Assembly (NCBI GenBank): GCA_003225175.1
Contig: QIBA01000053.1
Location: 1 to 60,960, forward strand
Source: Acidobacteriota bacterium
GTDB lineage: Bacteria; Acidobacteriota; Terriglobia; Terriglobales; Acidobacteriaceae
Direction: 5' to 3'
DNA length: 60,960 nt
Numbering within the stretch: position 1 is the first letter of the stretch; every line of letters begins with the position of its first letter. The position numbers and the translations under genes are program-made. The notes below the pieces were generated by a model that saw only the letters and a program-made list of their open reading frames with translations, did no database searches and was not told the DNA's origin. This document shows, in pieces, positions 35,780 to 44,049 of this stretch.

Positions 35780-36753
35780 ATGCATTTTGGTTATTGTGCG
35801 TGGTTCTTTCCCTGGCGGTGTTCTTCATCACTATTGCTACGGGTTCTCTTGTCGCTAACGCGGCTGCGTGGCTAATCTGGCGATTTACGGACAAAGCTCA
35901 ACTTCTTTACTGGCCTGGACTGTTATTTTCAATCCGGGTATTTCCGGTCGCCTTAGGATTGGCTACAACCCTCGGGCTGGCTCTGCCGTCATTCCTGTTA
36001 CTCGAACCGAAGCGATCAGTAGAGGCGCCGGAGCCGTACTTGATTGTTCTTGCCAGCCTTGCACTAGCAATTCTCGTTTTTCTCAGCATGCGCTGCGCAA
36101 AATTTCTTTTCCGTTCCAGGAAGACCGTAAAGAAGTGGATGCAGACGTCTGAGCGGCTGCCGATTTCTGCTTCGGTCCCCGTATACCAGCTTCAGACCCC
36201 GGATTCAATCATTGCAGTTGCAGGCATTCTGCGTCCAAAAGTCTTTGCCGGAAAAGCAGCGCTTGCCACCCTAACGGCGGAAGAATTGCTTGCGGCGATC
36301 GCTCACGAGTTGGGGCACATGCATTCGTTGGATAACCTTAAGCAATTTGTTTTGAAGTTCACGAGGCTGCCATCCTTCTTCGTGTCTTTAGGCAAAATAG
36401 ACGCCGCCTGGTCAGCCGCCGCCGAGTTGGTTGCGGATGCAAACGCGTTGCGCTACGGAACTTCGCCGCTTGAACTCAGCTCAGCCATCGTGAAGGTGGG
36501 TAGATTGAAAGCGGTTCCAATCGACGCCTTTTCCGTCGCCGCCTGCCATCTGATTCCGCCTGCCGACGGTTCCTCCACGCTGGCAGTTCGGATACAGCAT
36601 CTACAAGAAGCATTGGAAGTACCTTCGCGGTCCAGAATGCAGGCGAAGTACGGTTCGAGTGCCACTCTTCTCGTCGCAGTGGCCGTGTACGTCGCGGCCC
36701 TGCCAAGTTTGCTTCCAGTCGTTCACCGATGGATGGAGTGGTTGGTCCGGTAA
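35776..36753 (+). CDS. M56-family (BlaR1-like) membrane metalloprotease
   Basis: 325 residues with four or so membrane segments and the zinc motif AHELGHMHSLDN (His177-His181). There is no C-terminal penicillin-binding sensor domain, so it is the short BlaR1-like type common in Acidobacteriota. It sits in an operon with the BlaI-type repressor and is expected to cleave it; the signal is unknown. It may regulate the adjacent TonB receptor or a distant gene. Confidence 0.9.
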   Translation: MNAFWLLCVVLSLAVFFITIATGSLVANAAAWLIWRFTDKAQLLYWPGLLFSIRVFPVALGLATTLGLALPSFLLLEPKRSVEAPEPYLIVLASLALAILVFLSMRCAKFLFRSRKTVKKWMQTSERLPISASVPVYQLQTPDSIIAVAGILRPKVFAGKAALATLTAEELLAAIAHELGHMHSLDNLKQFVLKFTRLPSFFVSLGKIDAAWSAAAELVADANALRYGTSPLELSSAIVKVGRLKAVPIDAFSVAACHLIPPADGSSTLAVRIQHLQEALEVPSRSRMQAKYGSSATLLVAVAVYVAALPSLLPVVHRWMEWLVR

Positions 36754-36917
36754 ACGAGACAGAGACTCATGGTCCGGCTACGTACAGTGATCTCCAACTC
36801 CTGACTTTTGCTATCTTCCGCACATCTGGCCTAACTTGTCGCACAGTTCATTGAAGCCAGAAACGGGAAACAATTACGGAAAACGGAAATTTCGGTTCAG
36901 GCAAGGTCTTGGAGGAA

Positions 36918-36933
36918 TAGTACTTCCGTACTA
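36918..36933. promoter_or_regulatory. Inverted repeat TAGTAC-N4-GTACTA upstream of the HTH regulator
   Basis: TAGTAC-TTCC-GTACTA lies 24 bases before the ATG at 36958. The half-site is identical to that of the 18-base palindrome at 39943-39960. Probable operator, perhaps for autoregulation by the adjacent HTH protein. Confidence 0.55.
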
Positions 36934-36957
36934 CAATCGGTCCCCTACCTGACTTTC

Positions 36958-37770
36958 ATGTCTATTGACGCCGGCAATAAACTGCGACATCTTCGTGAAA
37001 GTCTTGGGCTCACATTGCGTGACGTAGAAGCCGGAAGCTCAGAGATAGCGGCTCGCCACGGCAATCAGGAGTTTTTCATCCCATTCAGCCGGCTATCAGA
37101 GATTGAAACCAAGGGCACTTTGCCGAGCATTTACAGGATGTATACCCTTGCAGCGATCTATCAGTGCGATTACCGGACACTATGCGACTGGTATGGCGTA
37201 ACGCTCGATGCGATTGCCGAAGATAGTAATGTGACGGCGATTCCTCGCACGCATCGTTTCACTTCAGTGCCCCGGCCCGATTCGTTGATGTTGCCGGTTG
37301 CAGTTGATCCGGGGTTTGACGTTCGGCGAACGATGAATCTGGCACGGATGATCCAGCAGTGGGGAACGGTTCCCCTGCAGTTCATGCCGCGCTTTACGCG
37401 TGGATCTCACACCTATGCTTTTCTTGGCACGGAGGACTTTACGATGTACCCGCTGCTCATGCCGGGTACATTCCTGCAGGTGGATGAAGGCCGCACCGAG
37501 ATCCTCAACGAGGGCTGGCGTTCGGAATACGAACGGCCGATCTATTTTGTCGAGACGCGGGAAGAGTTTCTGTGCTCGTGGTGCAACATCACGGATTCCG
37601 ATCAGCTAGTGATTCAGCCACATCCTCTGTCGCCGGTGGCACCGCGTGTGTTCCGACACCCTCAGGACGCCGAAGTGATTGGACAAGTTGTAGGTGTCGC
37701 TATGCGGCTGAATGATTGGAAGCGCGCTGATGTTCGCAGACCAGACGTACCGCGAGCGCGATTGAATTGA
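36958..37770 (+). CDS. XRE-type HTH regulator with S24-like C-terminal part
   Basis: 270 residues. HTH_3-like DNA-binding domain at ~5-75 (NKLRHLRESLGLTLRDVE ... FIPFSRLSEIETKGTLPSIY). The C-terminal half (MYPLLMPGTFLQVDEGRTEI) resembles the beta-rich S24 peptidase fold, but I see no Ser-Lys dyad. It opens the peptide/7TM locus, and a candidate operator lies directly upstream. Likely a transcription regulator of this locus, by inference. Confidence 0.82.
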   Translation: MSIDAGNKLRHLRESLGLTLRDVEAGSSEIAARHGNQEFFIPFSRLSEIETKGTLPSIYRMYTLAAIYQCDYRTLCDWYGVTLDAIAEDSNVTAIPRTHRFTSVPRPDSLMLPVAVDPGFDVRRTMNLARMIQQWGTVPLQFMPRFTRGSHTYAFLGTEDFTMYPLLMPGTFLQVDEGRTEILNEGWRSEYERPIYFVETREEFLCSWCNITDSDQLVIQPHPLSPVAPRVFRHPQDAEVIGQVVGVAMRLNDWKRADVRRPDVPRARLN

Positions 37771-38176
37771 AGTGACGCGGCGAGCCGCCTTCGAGATTTT
37801 TGGGAATCATCCGCTCTCGGCTTGCGACGATGTTCCGAAATATTTCTTTCTGGTCGTTCCCGCCTGAATTCTCGATTTCCTCAACCAGCTCCCGAATCGG
37901 ACTGCGTAGCAGGGCAATGTAAAGTTCAGAGTGCGCCCTCGCCAAAGCGGCCTGGCTGCGTGCCTCTCCGTACACGTGGCTGTGGCCCCAATGGCAGTAC
38001 GTCCCATCAGAGGACCGAAGCTCTGCCATATACAGCAGCTTCGTCCAGAGTCCGGACAGGGCGGACAACGTGCGTTCCCGAAAATCTTCAAAAGGGGAAA
38101 GCCGCGCTCCTCGAGTTACAAGTTCCGTAATCGGCAAAGACTTCCAACCCTCGCCTAAGCTCAACGATTTACTCAC
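37700..38176 (-). CDS. Small conserved-looking protein of unknown function
   Basis: 158 residues on the minus strand, GTG start, overlapping the end of the HTH gene by ~70 bases. The middle part (GTYCHWGHSHVYGEARSQAA, then ARAHSELYIALLRSPIRELV) reads as a real soluble helical protein and resembles a recurring acidobacterial type that I remember only by style. It has no motif of known function, no signal and no membrane segment. Overlap of two convergent genes is unusual, so one end may be misjudged. Confidence 0.55.
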   Translation of the reverse strand: MSKSLSLGEGWKSLPITELVTRGARLSPFEDFRERTLSALSGLWTKLLYMAELRSSDGTYCHWGHSHVYGEARSQAALARAHSELYIALLRSPIRELVEEIENSGGNDQKEIFRNIVASRERMIPKNLEGGSPRHFNSIALAVRLVCEHQRASNHSAA

Positions 38177-38211
38177 ATCCTGTGACGCAAATCCACTTAA
38201 GGAGTTGCGTC

Positions 38212-38334
38212 TTGCGAAAACTAGTTCAAATTGCTGCCACCATTCTCCTACTTACAGCTACTCTGTCAACCGCCTCTTTTGCCGATGGAGGCAGTCCGCC
38301 CCCATATTGTCCTAGCTGCGATGTCGGTGGATAG
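38212..38334 (+). CDS. 40-residue secreted peptide precursor
   Basis: TTG start at 38212 with GGAG at 38201-38204, seven bases upstream; the stop codon is at 38332. The protein has Lys/Arg at the N-terminus, then a hydrophobic core (LVQIAATILLLTATLSTA), a signal cleavage site near SFA-DGG and a mature tail of about 15 residues (DGGSPPPYCPSCDVGG) with two cysteines three apart and a PPP motif. It has all the parts of a secreted peptide but no relative that I recognise. It lies between the HTH gene and the 7TM gene, on the same strand as both. Confidence 0.6.
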   Translation: MRKLVQIAATILLLTATLSTASFADGGSPPPYCPSCDVGG

Positions 38335-38364
38335 AAGTTCTTCCCAATAGCGCGAGTCCAATGT

Positions 38365-39147
38365 ATGGTTCTTGCGTTGATTGCCATGCATTGGACTTTG
38401 CAGGGAATGGTTTGGCTAGTGGGGTTTCTTTTGGAACTGATCCTCGCTATCGCCATCTTTAGATTCCGCCTGCACAAAGAGTTTCCACTGTTTTCTTGCT
38501 ATCTTGTGCTGGAGCTGGTCAGGTCGATCATGCTGGCCGCGATCGGTCCTCACCATCCACCTTATTTTTATGCGTACTGGATTACCGAGTGCTTTGTTTC
38601 TATTTTTGGATTTTTCGTTGTCGAGGAGGTATTCAGGAAGGCATTCGAGAGACGGCTTGGACTGCAAAAGTTGGGTACTGTCCTCTTTCGCTATTCGCTT
38701 TTGGCACTCGTGGTGGCGTCTGTGGCGGTCGCCGCAATGGCGCCGGGAGGCGACGCAGACAAGCTGGTTGCTGCCATTCTCGTGCTGAAACGTGCGCAGT
38801 CCTTTGTACGGATGGGCCTGGTCTTCTGTCTTTTCATTTTTGTCTTCTTGCTCGGGCTGCCCTGGGGAAACCACGTCATCGGCATCGCGATTGGCTTTAC
38901 AGTTTACGGGGCAGTCGAACTAGCCGCGACAGCAGCTCGTTCCTACTACGGCTCGGTGGCTAACGGCACGGTAGTCTGGAGCATAATGAGTGTCGATCTC
39001 TGTCAGAAATTGATTTGGATCGCTTATTTTATACGGAAGCCAGGCCCTCGATCAGTTGAATCGGTTCATGAGAAGGATCATTTTCCGGTAGTCGCCGCCG
39101 AAGTCAGCAAGATGAACCAGGCGGTCGAGTCTTTTCTGGGACGCTGA
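38365..39147 (+). CDS. Seven-helix membrane protein of unknown function
   Basis: 260 residues with seven hydrophobic helices (VWLVGFLLELILAIAIF, CYLVLELVRSIMLAAI, YWITECFVSIFGFFVVEEVF, SLLALVVASVAVAAMA, MGLVFCLFIFVFLLGL, VIGIAIGFTVYGAVELAA, SVDLCQKLIWIAYFI) and a C-terminal cytoplasmic tail of ~40 residues. The pattern of YW-x-x-E and EIF-like turns between helices resembles an acidobacterial family seen in several paralogues. It overlaps the next gene (TGATG). Receptor-like topology; function unknown. Confidence 0.75.
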   Translation: MVLALIAMHWTLQGMVWLVGFLLELILAIAIFRFRLHKEFPLFSCYLVLELVRSIMLAAIGPHHPPYFYAYWITECFVSIFGFFVVEEVFRKAFERRLGLQKLGTVLFRYSLLALVVASVAVAAMAPGGDADKLVAAILVLKRAQSFVRMGLVFCLFIFVFLLGLPWGNHVIGIAIGFTVYGAVELAATAARSYYGSVANGTVVWSIMSVDLCQKLIWIAYFIRKPGPRSVESVHEKDHFPVVAAEVSKMNQAVESFLGR

Positions 39148-39683
39148 TGCTATTAGTCATACTAAGCGCCGGTGTGTTGGCAGGTCTGCTGCTCGTAATA
39201 TGGATCGTTCGAGGAGGCTCGAAACCTCTCTCAGGCGAGCACACTGGACCTACGTTTTACTTCGTCGACAGCGCCGCGTTTCGCAATCTCCTTTCGCGTG
39301 AAGAAAAAGATTTTCTGCGCGGTGCCCTTCGAAGAAGTCACTACCTTAAGGTACGACGCGCGCGGCTGAGAGCTATGCAGGAATATCTGCTGTGGATCGC
39401 GGCCAACTGTGCAACATTGATTGCTTTGTTGCGGCTGAGGATAGCTGATCCTGAGAGGGCTTCTGCGCCTGAAACCCAGGGACTTGTGCAAAACGCGCTC
39501 AGATTGCGAATGATCAGCCTGGGCCTCTGGTTGCTCTTATGGCTCGAGTTCTTATTTCCTGGTGTCGAAATACGCCCGGTTGCAGCCGCCAGGCGATACG
39601 AGGAAGTATGGCGATCCGCAGAAAGCTACTTCCGTACGCATCTTTCCGAGCCGGCCATGTTTGTCCGTGAAGCTGCGAACTAG
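39147..39683 (+). CDS. Small membrane protein, partner of the 7TM protein
   Basis: 178 residues: an N-terminal helix (LVILSAGVLAGLLLVIWIV), a basic loop (KVRRARLRAMQEY), two more helices (WIAANCATLIALLRL, MISLGLWLLLWLEFLF) and a tail. It is coupled to the 7TM gene by TGATG. Probably a complex partner or the intracellular side of the same system. No known family. Confidence 0.75.
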   Translation: MLLVILSAGVLAGLLLVIWIVRGGSKPLSGEHTGPTFYFVDSAAFRNLLSREEKDFLRGALRRSHYLKVRRARLRAMQEYLLWIAANCATLIALLRLRIADPERASAPETQGLVQNALRLRMISLGLWLLLWLEFLFPGVEIRPVAAARRYEEVWRSAESYFRTHLSEPAMFVREAAN

Positions 39684-39695
39684 GGGCACTACTGT

Positions 39696-39899
39696 TTAGC
39701 GGCGCTTGCGTACTGCCCAACGCTTCTTTTGCGCCATCGAAATGCGGCGCTTTGCTTCCGCGCTCATTGGTCTTCTCTTTCTACGCGCGCCCATAATGGT
39801 ACGGCTTCGGAAACCATTGTTGCCGGAGAGAATTTGTCTAGCTCGCTGCAGGCGTTCGATTTCCGCGTCGATGAGCGTCAGGACGTTCTGCTTGTTCAT
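39696..39899 (-). CDS. Small very basic protein, probably DNA-binding
   Basis: 67 residues, start ATG 39899 with AAGGA six bases upstream. It has an N-terminal helix (NVLTLIDAEIERLQRARQIL), then a strongly basic C-terminus (RKRRPMSAEAKRRISMAQKK). The MSAEAKRRISMAQKKRW motif is a recurrent acidobacterial small-protein style resembling NUMOD/AT-hook-like DNA-binding helices. It is divergent from the LuxR-type gene; the palindrome at 39943-39960 lies in the shared upstream region. Confidence 0.7.
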   Translation of the reverse strand: MNKQNVLTLIDAEIERLQRARQILSGNNGFRSRTIMGARRKRRPMSAEAKRRISMAQKKRWAVRKRR

Positions 39900-39942
39900 G
39901 GATATTCCTTGGAATTCAAAGTAAGAAGCGACTGGATAACGC

Positions 39943-39960
39943 CTAGTACTATAGTACTAG
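39943..39960. promoter_or_regulatory. Perfect 18-base palindrome CTAGTACTATAGTACTAG
   Basis: It lies 43 bases before the start of the small basic gene (minus strand) and ~130 bases before the LuxR-type gene (plus strand). The half-site TAGTAC recurs in the inverted repeat at 36918-36933. Candidate operator, perhaps shared by both promoters. Confidence 0.6.
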
Positions 39961-40089
39961 CTGCAGAATTTGGCATCCATTGCTTATGCCATCAACTGTT
40001 CTCGGTGGTTCTCAGCCTTGCATGTTCGGAATTCGTAAATTTTTGGTCGAGTTTCCGGTCCACGCCGCGATTGGGGATAAGTTGCATCT

Positions 40090-40326
40090 ATGCAAGCTCT
40101 TTCCCAGCGCGAATATCAAGTTGCGCAATTAGTCGCGAGCGGACACTCCAATCGACAAATCGCTGAACGATTGGTGATATCGGAGCAGACGGTCAAGAAC
40201 CATGTGCAATCAATCTTCCGCAAATTGGCCATCAGCAATAGAGTCGAACTCACGATCCGCTTCCAGCGCGTGAAATCCGGAAGACGGAGAACGATAGATC
40301 GGAATGGTCGACTTAAGCGGACATGA
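40090..40326 (+). CDS. Stand-alone LuxR-type HTH protein
   Basis: 78 residues: only the GerE/LuxR domain (LSQREYQVAQLVASGHSNRQ, then RLVISEQTVKNHVQSIFRKL), with no receiver or ligand domain. The tail is basic (RRRTIDRNGRLKR). A cytoplasmic DNA-binding protein, probably acting as an output or accessory regulator of the peptide/7TM region. Start ATG 40090; the ribosome site is weak. Confidence 0.85.
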   Translation: MQALSQREYQVAQLVASGHSNRQIAERLVISEQTVKNHVQSIFRKLAISNRVELTIRFQRVKSGRRRTIDRNGRLKRT

Positions 40327-40356
40327 ATGACGAGCCGTGCAGAACAGTCATTTCTG

Positions 40357-41907
40357 TCAAGCAGCGAATTCTTCTATCTCGCGGGACTGAGAATTTCGGA
40401 TTCCAGCCGTATCGATCTGATCCCGATCCGCTAACTCCACTAGCTGTGCGATCTTTTTCGAAAGGTCGCTGGTCAGCGCCTTTTTCTCTACGCGCCACGC
40501 CCAATTGTTTTCGGGACGCGAGGGTACGTTCATGCGGCAATCCCCATCAAGCCCCAGCCAGTCCTGCATAGGGACTACGCAGAGATCGGCGACCGACGTA
40601 ACTGCAGCTCGAACAAAAGCCCAGTGAATTCCATCAGAATTCGGCGGCATGTAACATTCTACTGCGCGCTTTTCTTCGCTGCTGGCTCCAGTCTTCCACC
40701 AACCAACAGTGGTGTCGTTGTCATGCGTACCCGTGTAGACGACCGTATTCGATTCGAAGCGATGCGGCAGATAGATATGCGCTCCAGGATTCCCAAAACC
40801 GAACTGTAGAATACGCATTCCCGGCATGGCAAAAGCTCGGCGCAACTGTTCCACTTCCGCAGTGATAGTGCCAAGATCCTCTGCAATGAAAGGAAGATCA
40901 CCCAGCGCCTGATGCAGAGCATGGAAGAGGTCATGATTCGGTCCCTGCGCCCAACGACCATTGACCGCCGTCTCCTCATTCGCAGGAATTTCCCAATATG
41001 CTTCGAATCCGCGGAAATGATCGAGACGGATAATGTCGCACTGCTGCAGCGCCCACTTTACGCGCTGAATCCACCAGTCGTAGCCGCGCTGACGAAGAAT
41101 GTCCCATCGATAGAGAGGATTTCCCCAGCGCTGGCCCGTCTTGCTGAAGAAATCCGGTGGCACCCCCGAAACAAAAATCGGGTTCAGATCTTCGTCAAGC
41201 TGGAAAATCTCAGGATGGTTCCAGACGTCTGCGCTATCAAGGTTCACAAAAATTGCAATGTCGCCAATCAGTTTTATTCCCTTCGAGGCACAGTACTGAT
41301 GCATGGCGCGCCATTGTTCAGAAAAGAAGAACTGGATTGTGCGCGCGAGCATGAGGTCGCGGGAATCATCGCGCTTTACGTGCTCAATTGCTGCAGGATC
41401 TCGGCGGCGGTACTTTTCCGGCCATTCCGTCCAGCTCTTCTGTTCGTGACGATTACGCAGAACTTCGAATAGAACGTAGTCCTCAAGCCACCAGCCATTA
41501 AGCCAACAGAAAGTTTCGAAACGCTTGCGCGAGATTCCTTCGGCTCGGTCTAGAAAACCCTCTGCAGCCTTTCGCAGCAACGGCAGCTTTGTCTTTTGTG
41601 TGAGAGTGAAATCAACCTTACAATCAGGGACCGCAAGATTCTTAGCATCCCCCTTAGTTAACCAGCCGTGTTCCGCAAGACGTTCAAGGCTGATAAACAG
41701 CGGATTACCGGCAAAAGCTGAAGTCGCTGAATATGGGGAGTTGCCGGTGGCGGGAGGACTGGTCGGCAGTACTTGCCAAAGCCGTTGGCGCGATGCCGCC
41801 AGGAAGTCAACAAAGTGGTACGCGTCCTCGCCCAAGTCGCCGATACCGCCGCGCGAGGGCAGCGAGGTTATGTGCAGCAGCGTTCCGCAGGCTCGTGGAA
41901 ATGACAT
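40357..41907 (-). CDS. malQ: 4-alpha-glucanotransferase (amylomaltase)
   Basis: 516 residues, the usual length of the GH77 family. It begins FPRACGTLLHITSLPSRGGI, continues with FVNLDSADVWNHPEIF and DHFRGFEAYWEIP, then the catalytic-loop region FIAEDLGTITAEVEQLRRA and YTGTHDNDTTVGWW. It moves maltose units between glucans in glycogen/starch metabolism. No other glycogen genes are adjacent. Confidence 0.95.
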   Translation of the reverse strand: MSFPRACGTLLHITSLPSRGGIGDLGEDAYHFVDFLAASRQRLWQVLPTSPPATGNSPYSATSAFAGNPLFISLERLAEHGWLTKGDAKNLAVPDCKVDFTLTQKTKLPLLRKAAEGFLDRAEGISRKRFETFCWLNGWWLEDYVLFEVLRNRHEQKSWTEWPEKYRRRDPAAIEHVKRDDSRDLMLARTIQFFFSEQWRAMHQYCASKGIKLIGDIAIFVNLDSADVWNHPEIFQLDEDLNPIFVSGVPPDFFSKTGQRWGNPLYRWDILRQRGYDWWIQRVKWALQQCDIIRLDHFRGFEAYWEIPANEETAVNGRWAQGPNHDLFHALHQALGDLPFIAEDLGTITAEVEQLRRAFAMPGMRILQFGFGNPGAHIYLPHRFESNTVVYTGTHDNDTTVGWWKTGASSEEKRAVECYMPPNSDGIHWAFVRAAVTSVADLCVVPMQDWLGLDGDCRMNVPSRPENNWAWRVEKKALTSDLSKKIAQLVELADRDQIDTAGIRNSQSREIEEFAA

Positions 41908-41933
41908 AGTGGAGATGAGTTTGCGTAAAACAA

Positions 41934-41960
41934 AAGCTGCCCAGTGCGACTGGGCAGCTT
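41934..41960 (-). terminator. Rho-independent terminator of the foldase gene
   Basis: A perfect 12-bp stem (AAGCTGCCCAGT / ACTGGGCAGCTT) with loop GCG. Read on the minus strand, it is followed by TTTGTTTTA, so it ends transcription of the gene at 41980-43938, 20 bases after its stop. Confidence 0.85.
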
Positions 41961-41979
41961 CGATCAGTAATTTGTCTAG

Positions 41980-43938
41980 TTAGCTACCCGCCGGTAAACG
42001 TCCAGATTGCTGCTCTTCTTTGTTGTACTTGATGCGTCCATCCTTCTCCATGGTTTGAATCAAATTTGACGCATAAAGCTGGAAGTTCTGACCGCGCTTC
42101 TGTTCCAATGTGCGCTCGCGCGCGACATCTTTATTCTTAGCGAACTCTTCCGCTGAAGGCTCCTGAAGATCGAGCACTTGAAGCACTACGCCATTGCGGC
42201 CAGTGGAGACTGGTCCGCTGATTTGATTTTTTCCCAAAGTGAAAGCCACAGATGCCGGCCCATTCATCGGTCCAATGTCGGGAACCTGACTTTGCTGCGT
42301 CACAAGATCGCTTGTCTTAAGCTGTGCGTCTTGTTCACTGGCTGCTTTCTTCAGATCGTGAAGCACTTTCGCGCGTTCCGAGAGTTCCTGCGTCTTGCGA
42401 TCAAGCATCGACTGTGCCTGCTCATTGCGGAACTCCTTCTCAACGCGTTCCTTTGCCTCCTCGAATGTCGGCGTCTTAGCTGGCTGTGAGTCAACGATCT
42501 CGAATACTGCATAACCATTCGTGGTTCTCGCAAGCTGCGGCGGAGATTTCGGCTTTGCAGAAAAGGCCGCCTGCATGAAGTCTGGCGCCTGACCTAAGCC
42601 GGGAAGGGAGTCGGTGTTGGAGAAGTAATCGGAGGTCTGGACTTGCAGATTGCGCGCTGCCGCAGCCTTATCCAATCCCTGCGTCTTCGCTTGCGCTTCC
42701 AGAGTGCGTGCCAGCTCGTCAGCGGCCTTTGACCCCTTCTGCTGCTTCACGATCGGGTTGATATCAGCTTTCACTTCGTCGAGCGATTTCGTGTGCGCCG
42801 CCTGCTTATCGATCAACTGGATGATGTGATATCCGAATTGGCTCTTCACCAATCCGCTGAGCTGTCCTTTGTTCTGCAGGGCAAATGCCGCCTGTTCGAA
42901 CTCAGGAACCATGGCGCCGTGTTGAAAGGACGGTAGTTCTCCACCTTTTGCGGCACTTCCCGGATCGTCAGAGTTCTTCTTCGCGAGTTCCTCGAAATTG
43001 CCGCCCGTCTGCAGTTGCTGCAACAATCCCTCAGCTTTGGCTTTCGCTGCGTCGACAGCCTTCTGATCTACCTTGGCGCCCGCTCCAGGCGTTGGAGTTT
43101 TCACAAGAATGTGACGCACATGCACGCGCTCTGGGATTTTGTACTGATCGGCGTGCTGGTTGTAGTACTGCCGGATATCGTCATCGCTGACATTCACGCC
43201 GGGAATATTCAATGCGCTGATTGCGATGTAGCGCGCCTTCCGCTTCTCCGGAATTGAATTTACGTACTCCTTCTTGTGTTTGTCATAGAAGGCCTTCAGT
43301 TCGGTGTCGGTGACCTTCACCTGCTTCATCATTTCCTCGGTGGTGAGGACCGCATACGCGAACTTCACTTTAAGATTCTGCTTGAGATAGTCCTCCTTCA
43401 CTGCGGATTCCGGCACCGTGACGTTGCCTTGCACCATCGCGATCAGTTTGGAGATCAGCAGCTGTTCTTTCACCAGGTCCTCGAACTGCGCGATGCCCAT
43501 ACTGAAGTTCTCTTGGACAAAGTTCTCGTAATTTGCCTGTCCAACGAATTCGCCTTTTGGGAACAGTGCCTCAGCGAACTGTCCTTGATGCAGGAAGTTA
43601 CGAACTTCTTCGTCCGTTGCCTGCAGGCGCAACCGGCGCGCTTCAGCGATGAGCGCGTACTTGGTCACAAGCTGATTCGCGGCCTGCGGGCGAACAAACG
43701 AAACGAATTCCGCAGGCAGGCGTTGCTGACGCGCCATTTGCTGCGCCGTGCGATCAACGTCAGCCGTGGTCACATCGTGCCCGCCAACACGCGCATAAAC
43801 CCCGCGACCGGCGGTATTCGTAAGGCTGTCGAAGATGCCGGGAATCAGCGTGATGACCATCATCACGGCGACCACGACCAACAAGCCTCCCAAAACGAAT
43901 TTCTTCGCCCGAGTGGGCGTTTGCAGAAACTTAATCAT
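41980..43938 (-). CDS. PpiD/SurA-like peptidyl-prolyl isomerase foldase
   Basis: 652 residues. N-terminal anchor (KFVLGGLLVVVAVMMVITLI), then a SurA_N-like helical domain with VGGHDVTTADVDRTAQQMA, then a parvulin domain (ERVHVRHILVKTPTPGAG ... GGELPSFQHGAMVPEFEQAA ... KSQFGYHIIQLIDK) and a second, incomplete one. This is the PpiD plan: a periplasmic chaperone held in the inner membrane. It is expressed alone. Confidence 0.92.
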   Translation of the reverse strand: MIKFLQTPTRAKKFVLGGLLVVVAVMMVITLIPGIFDSLTNTAGRGVYARVGGHDVTTADVDRTAQQMARQQRLPAEFVSFVRPQAANQLVTKYALIAEARRLRLQATDEEVRNFLHQGQFAEALFPKGEFVGQANYENFVQENFSMGIAQFEDLVKEQLLISKLIAMVQGNVTVPESAVKEDYLKQNLKVKFAYAVLTTEEMMKQVKVTDTELKAFYDKHKKEYVNSIPEKRKARYIAISALNIPGVNVSDDDIRQYYNQHADQYKIPERVHVRHILVKTPTPGAGAKVDQKAVDAAKAKAEGLLQQLQTGGNFEELAKKNSDDPGSAAKGGELPSFQHGAMVPEFEQAAFALQNKGQLSGLVKSQFGYHIIQLIDKQAAHTKSLDEVKADINPIVKQQKGSKAADELARTLEAQAKTQGLDKAAAARNLQVQTSDYFSNTDSLPGLGQAPDFMQAAFSAKPKSPPQLARTTNGYAVFEIVDSQPAKTPTFEEAKERVEKEFRNEQAQSMLDRKTQELSERAKVLHDLKKAASEQDAQLKTSDLVTQQSQVPDIGPMNGPASVAFTLGKNQISGPVSTGRNGVVLQVLDLQEPSAEEFAKNKDVARERTLEQKRGQNFQLYASNLIQTMEKDGRIKYNKEEQQSGRLPAGS

Positions 43939-43984
43939 TGCTTATGGATGCACTCCGGGCAGGATTGCCGAATATTTGATTATA

Positions 43985-44010
43985 GAGGAAACGCGTAGCG
44001 TTTCTACCTC
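43985..44010. repeat. REP-like hairpin
   Basis: AAACGC-GTA-GCGTTT with outer GAGG/CCTC pairs and a small bulge, between two minus-strand genes. It resembles the REP elements elsewhere in the window in size only. Confidence 0.55.
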
Positions 44011-44049
44011 TGCGCAGCATCGATAGCGAAACAGAGCCTTATGTGTGCA

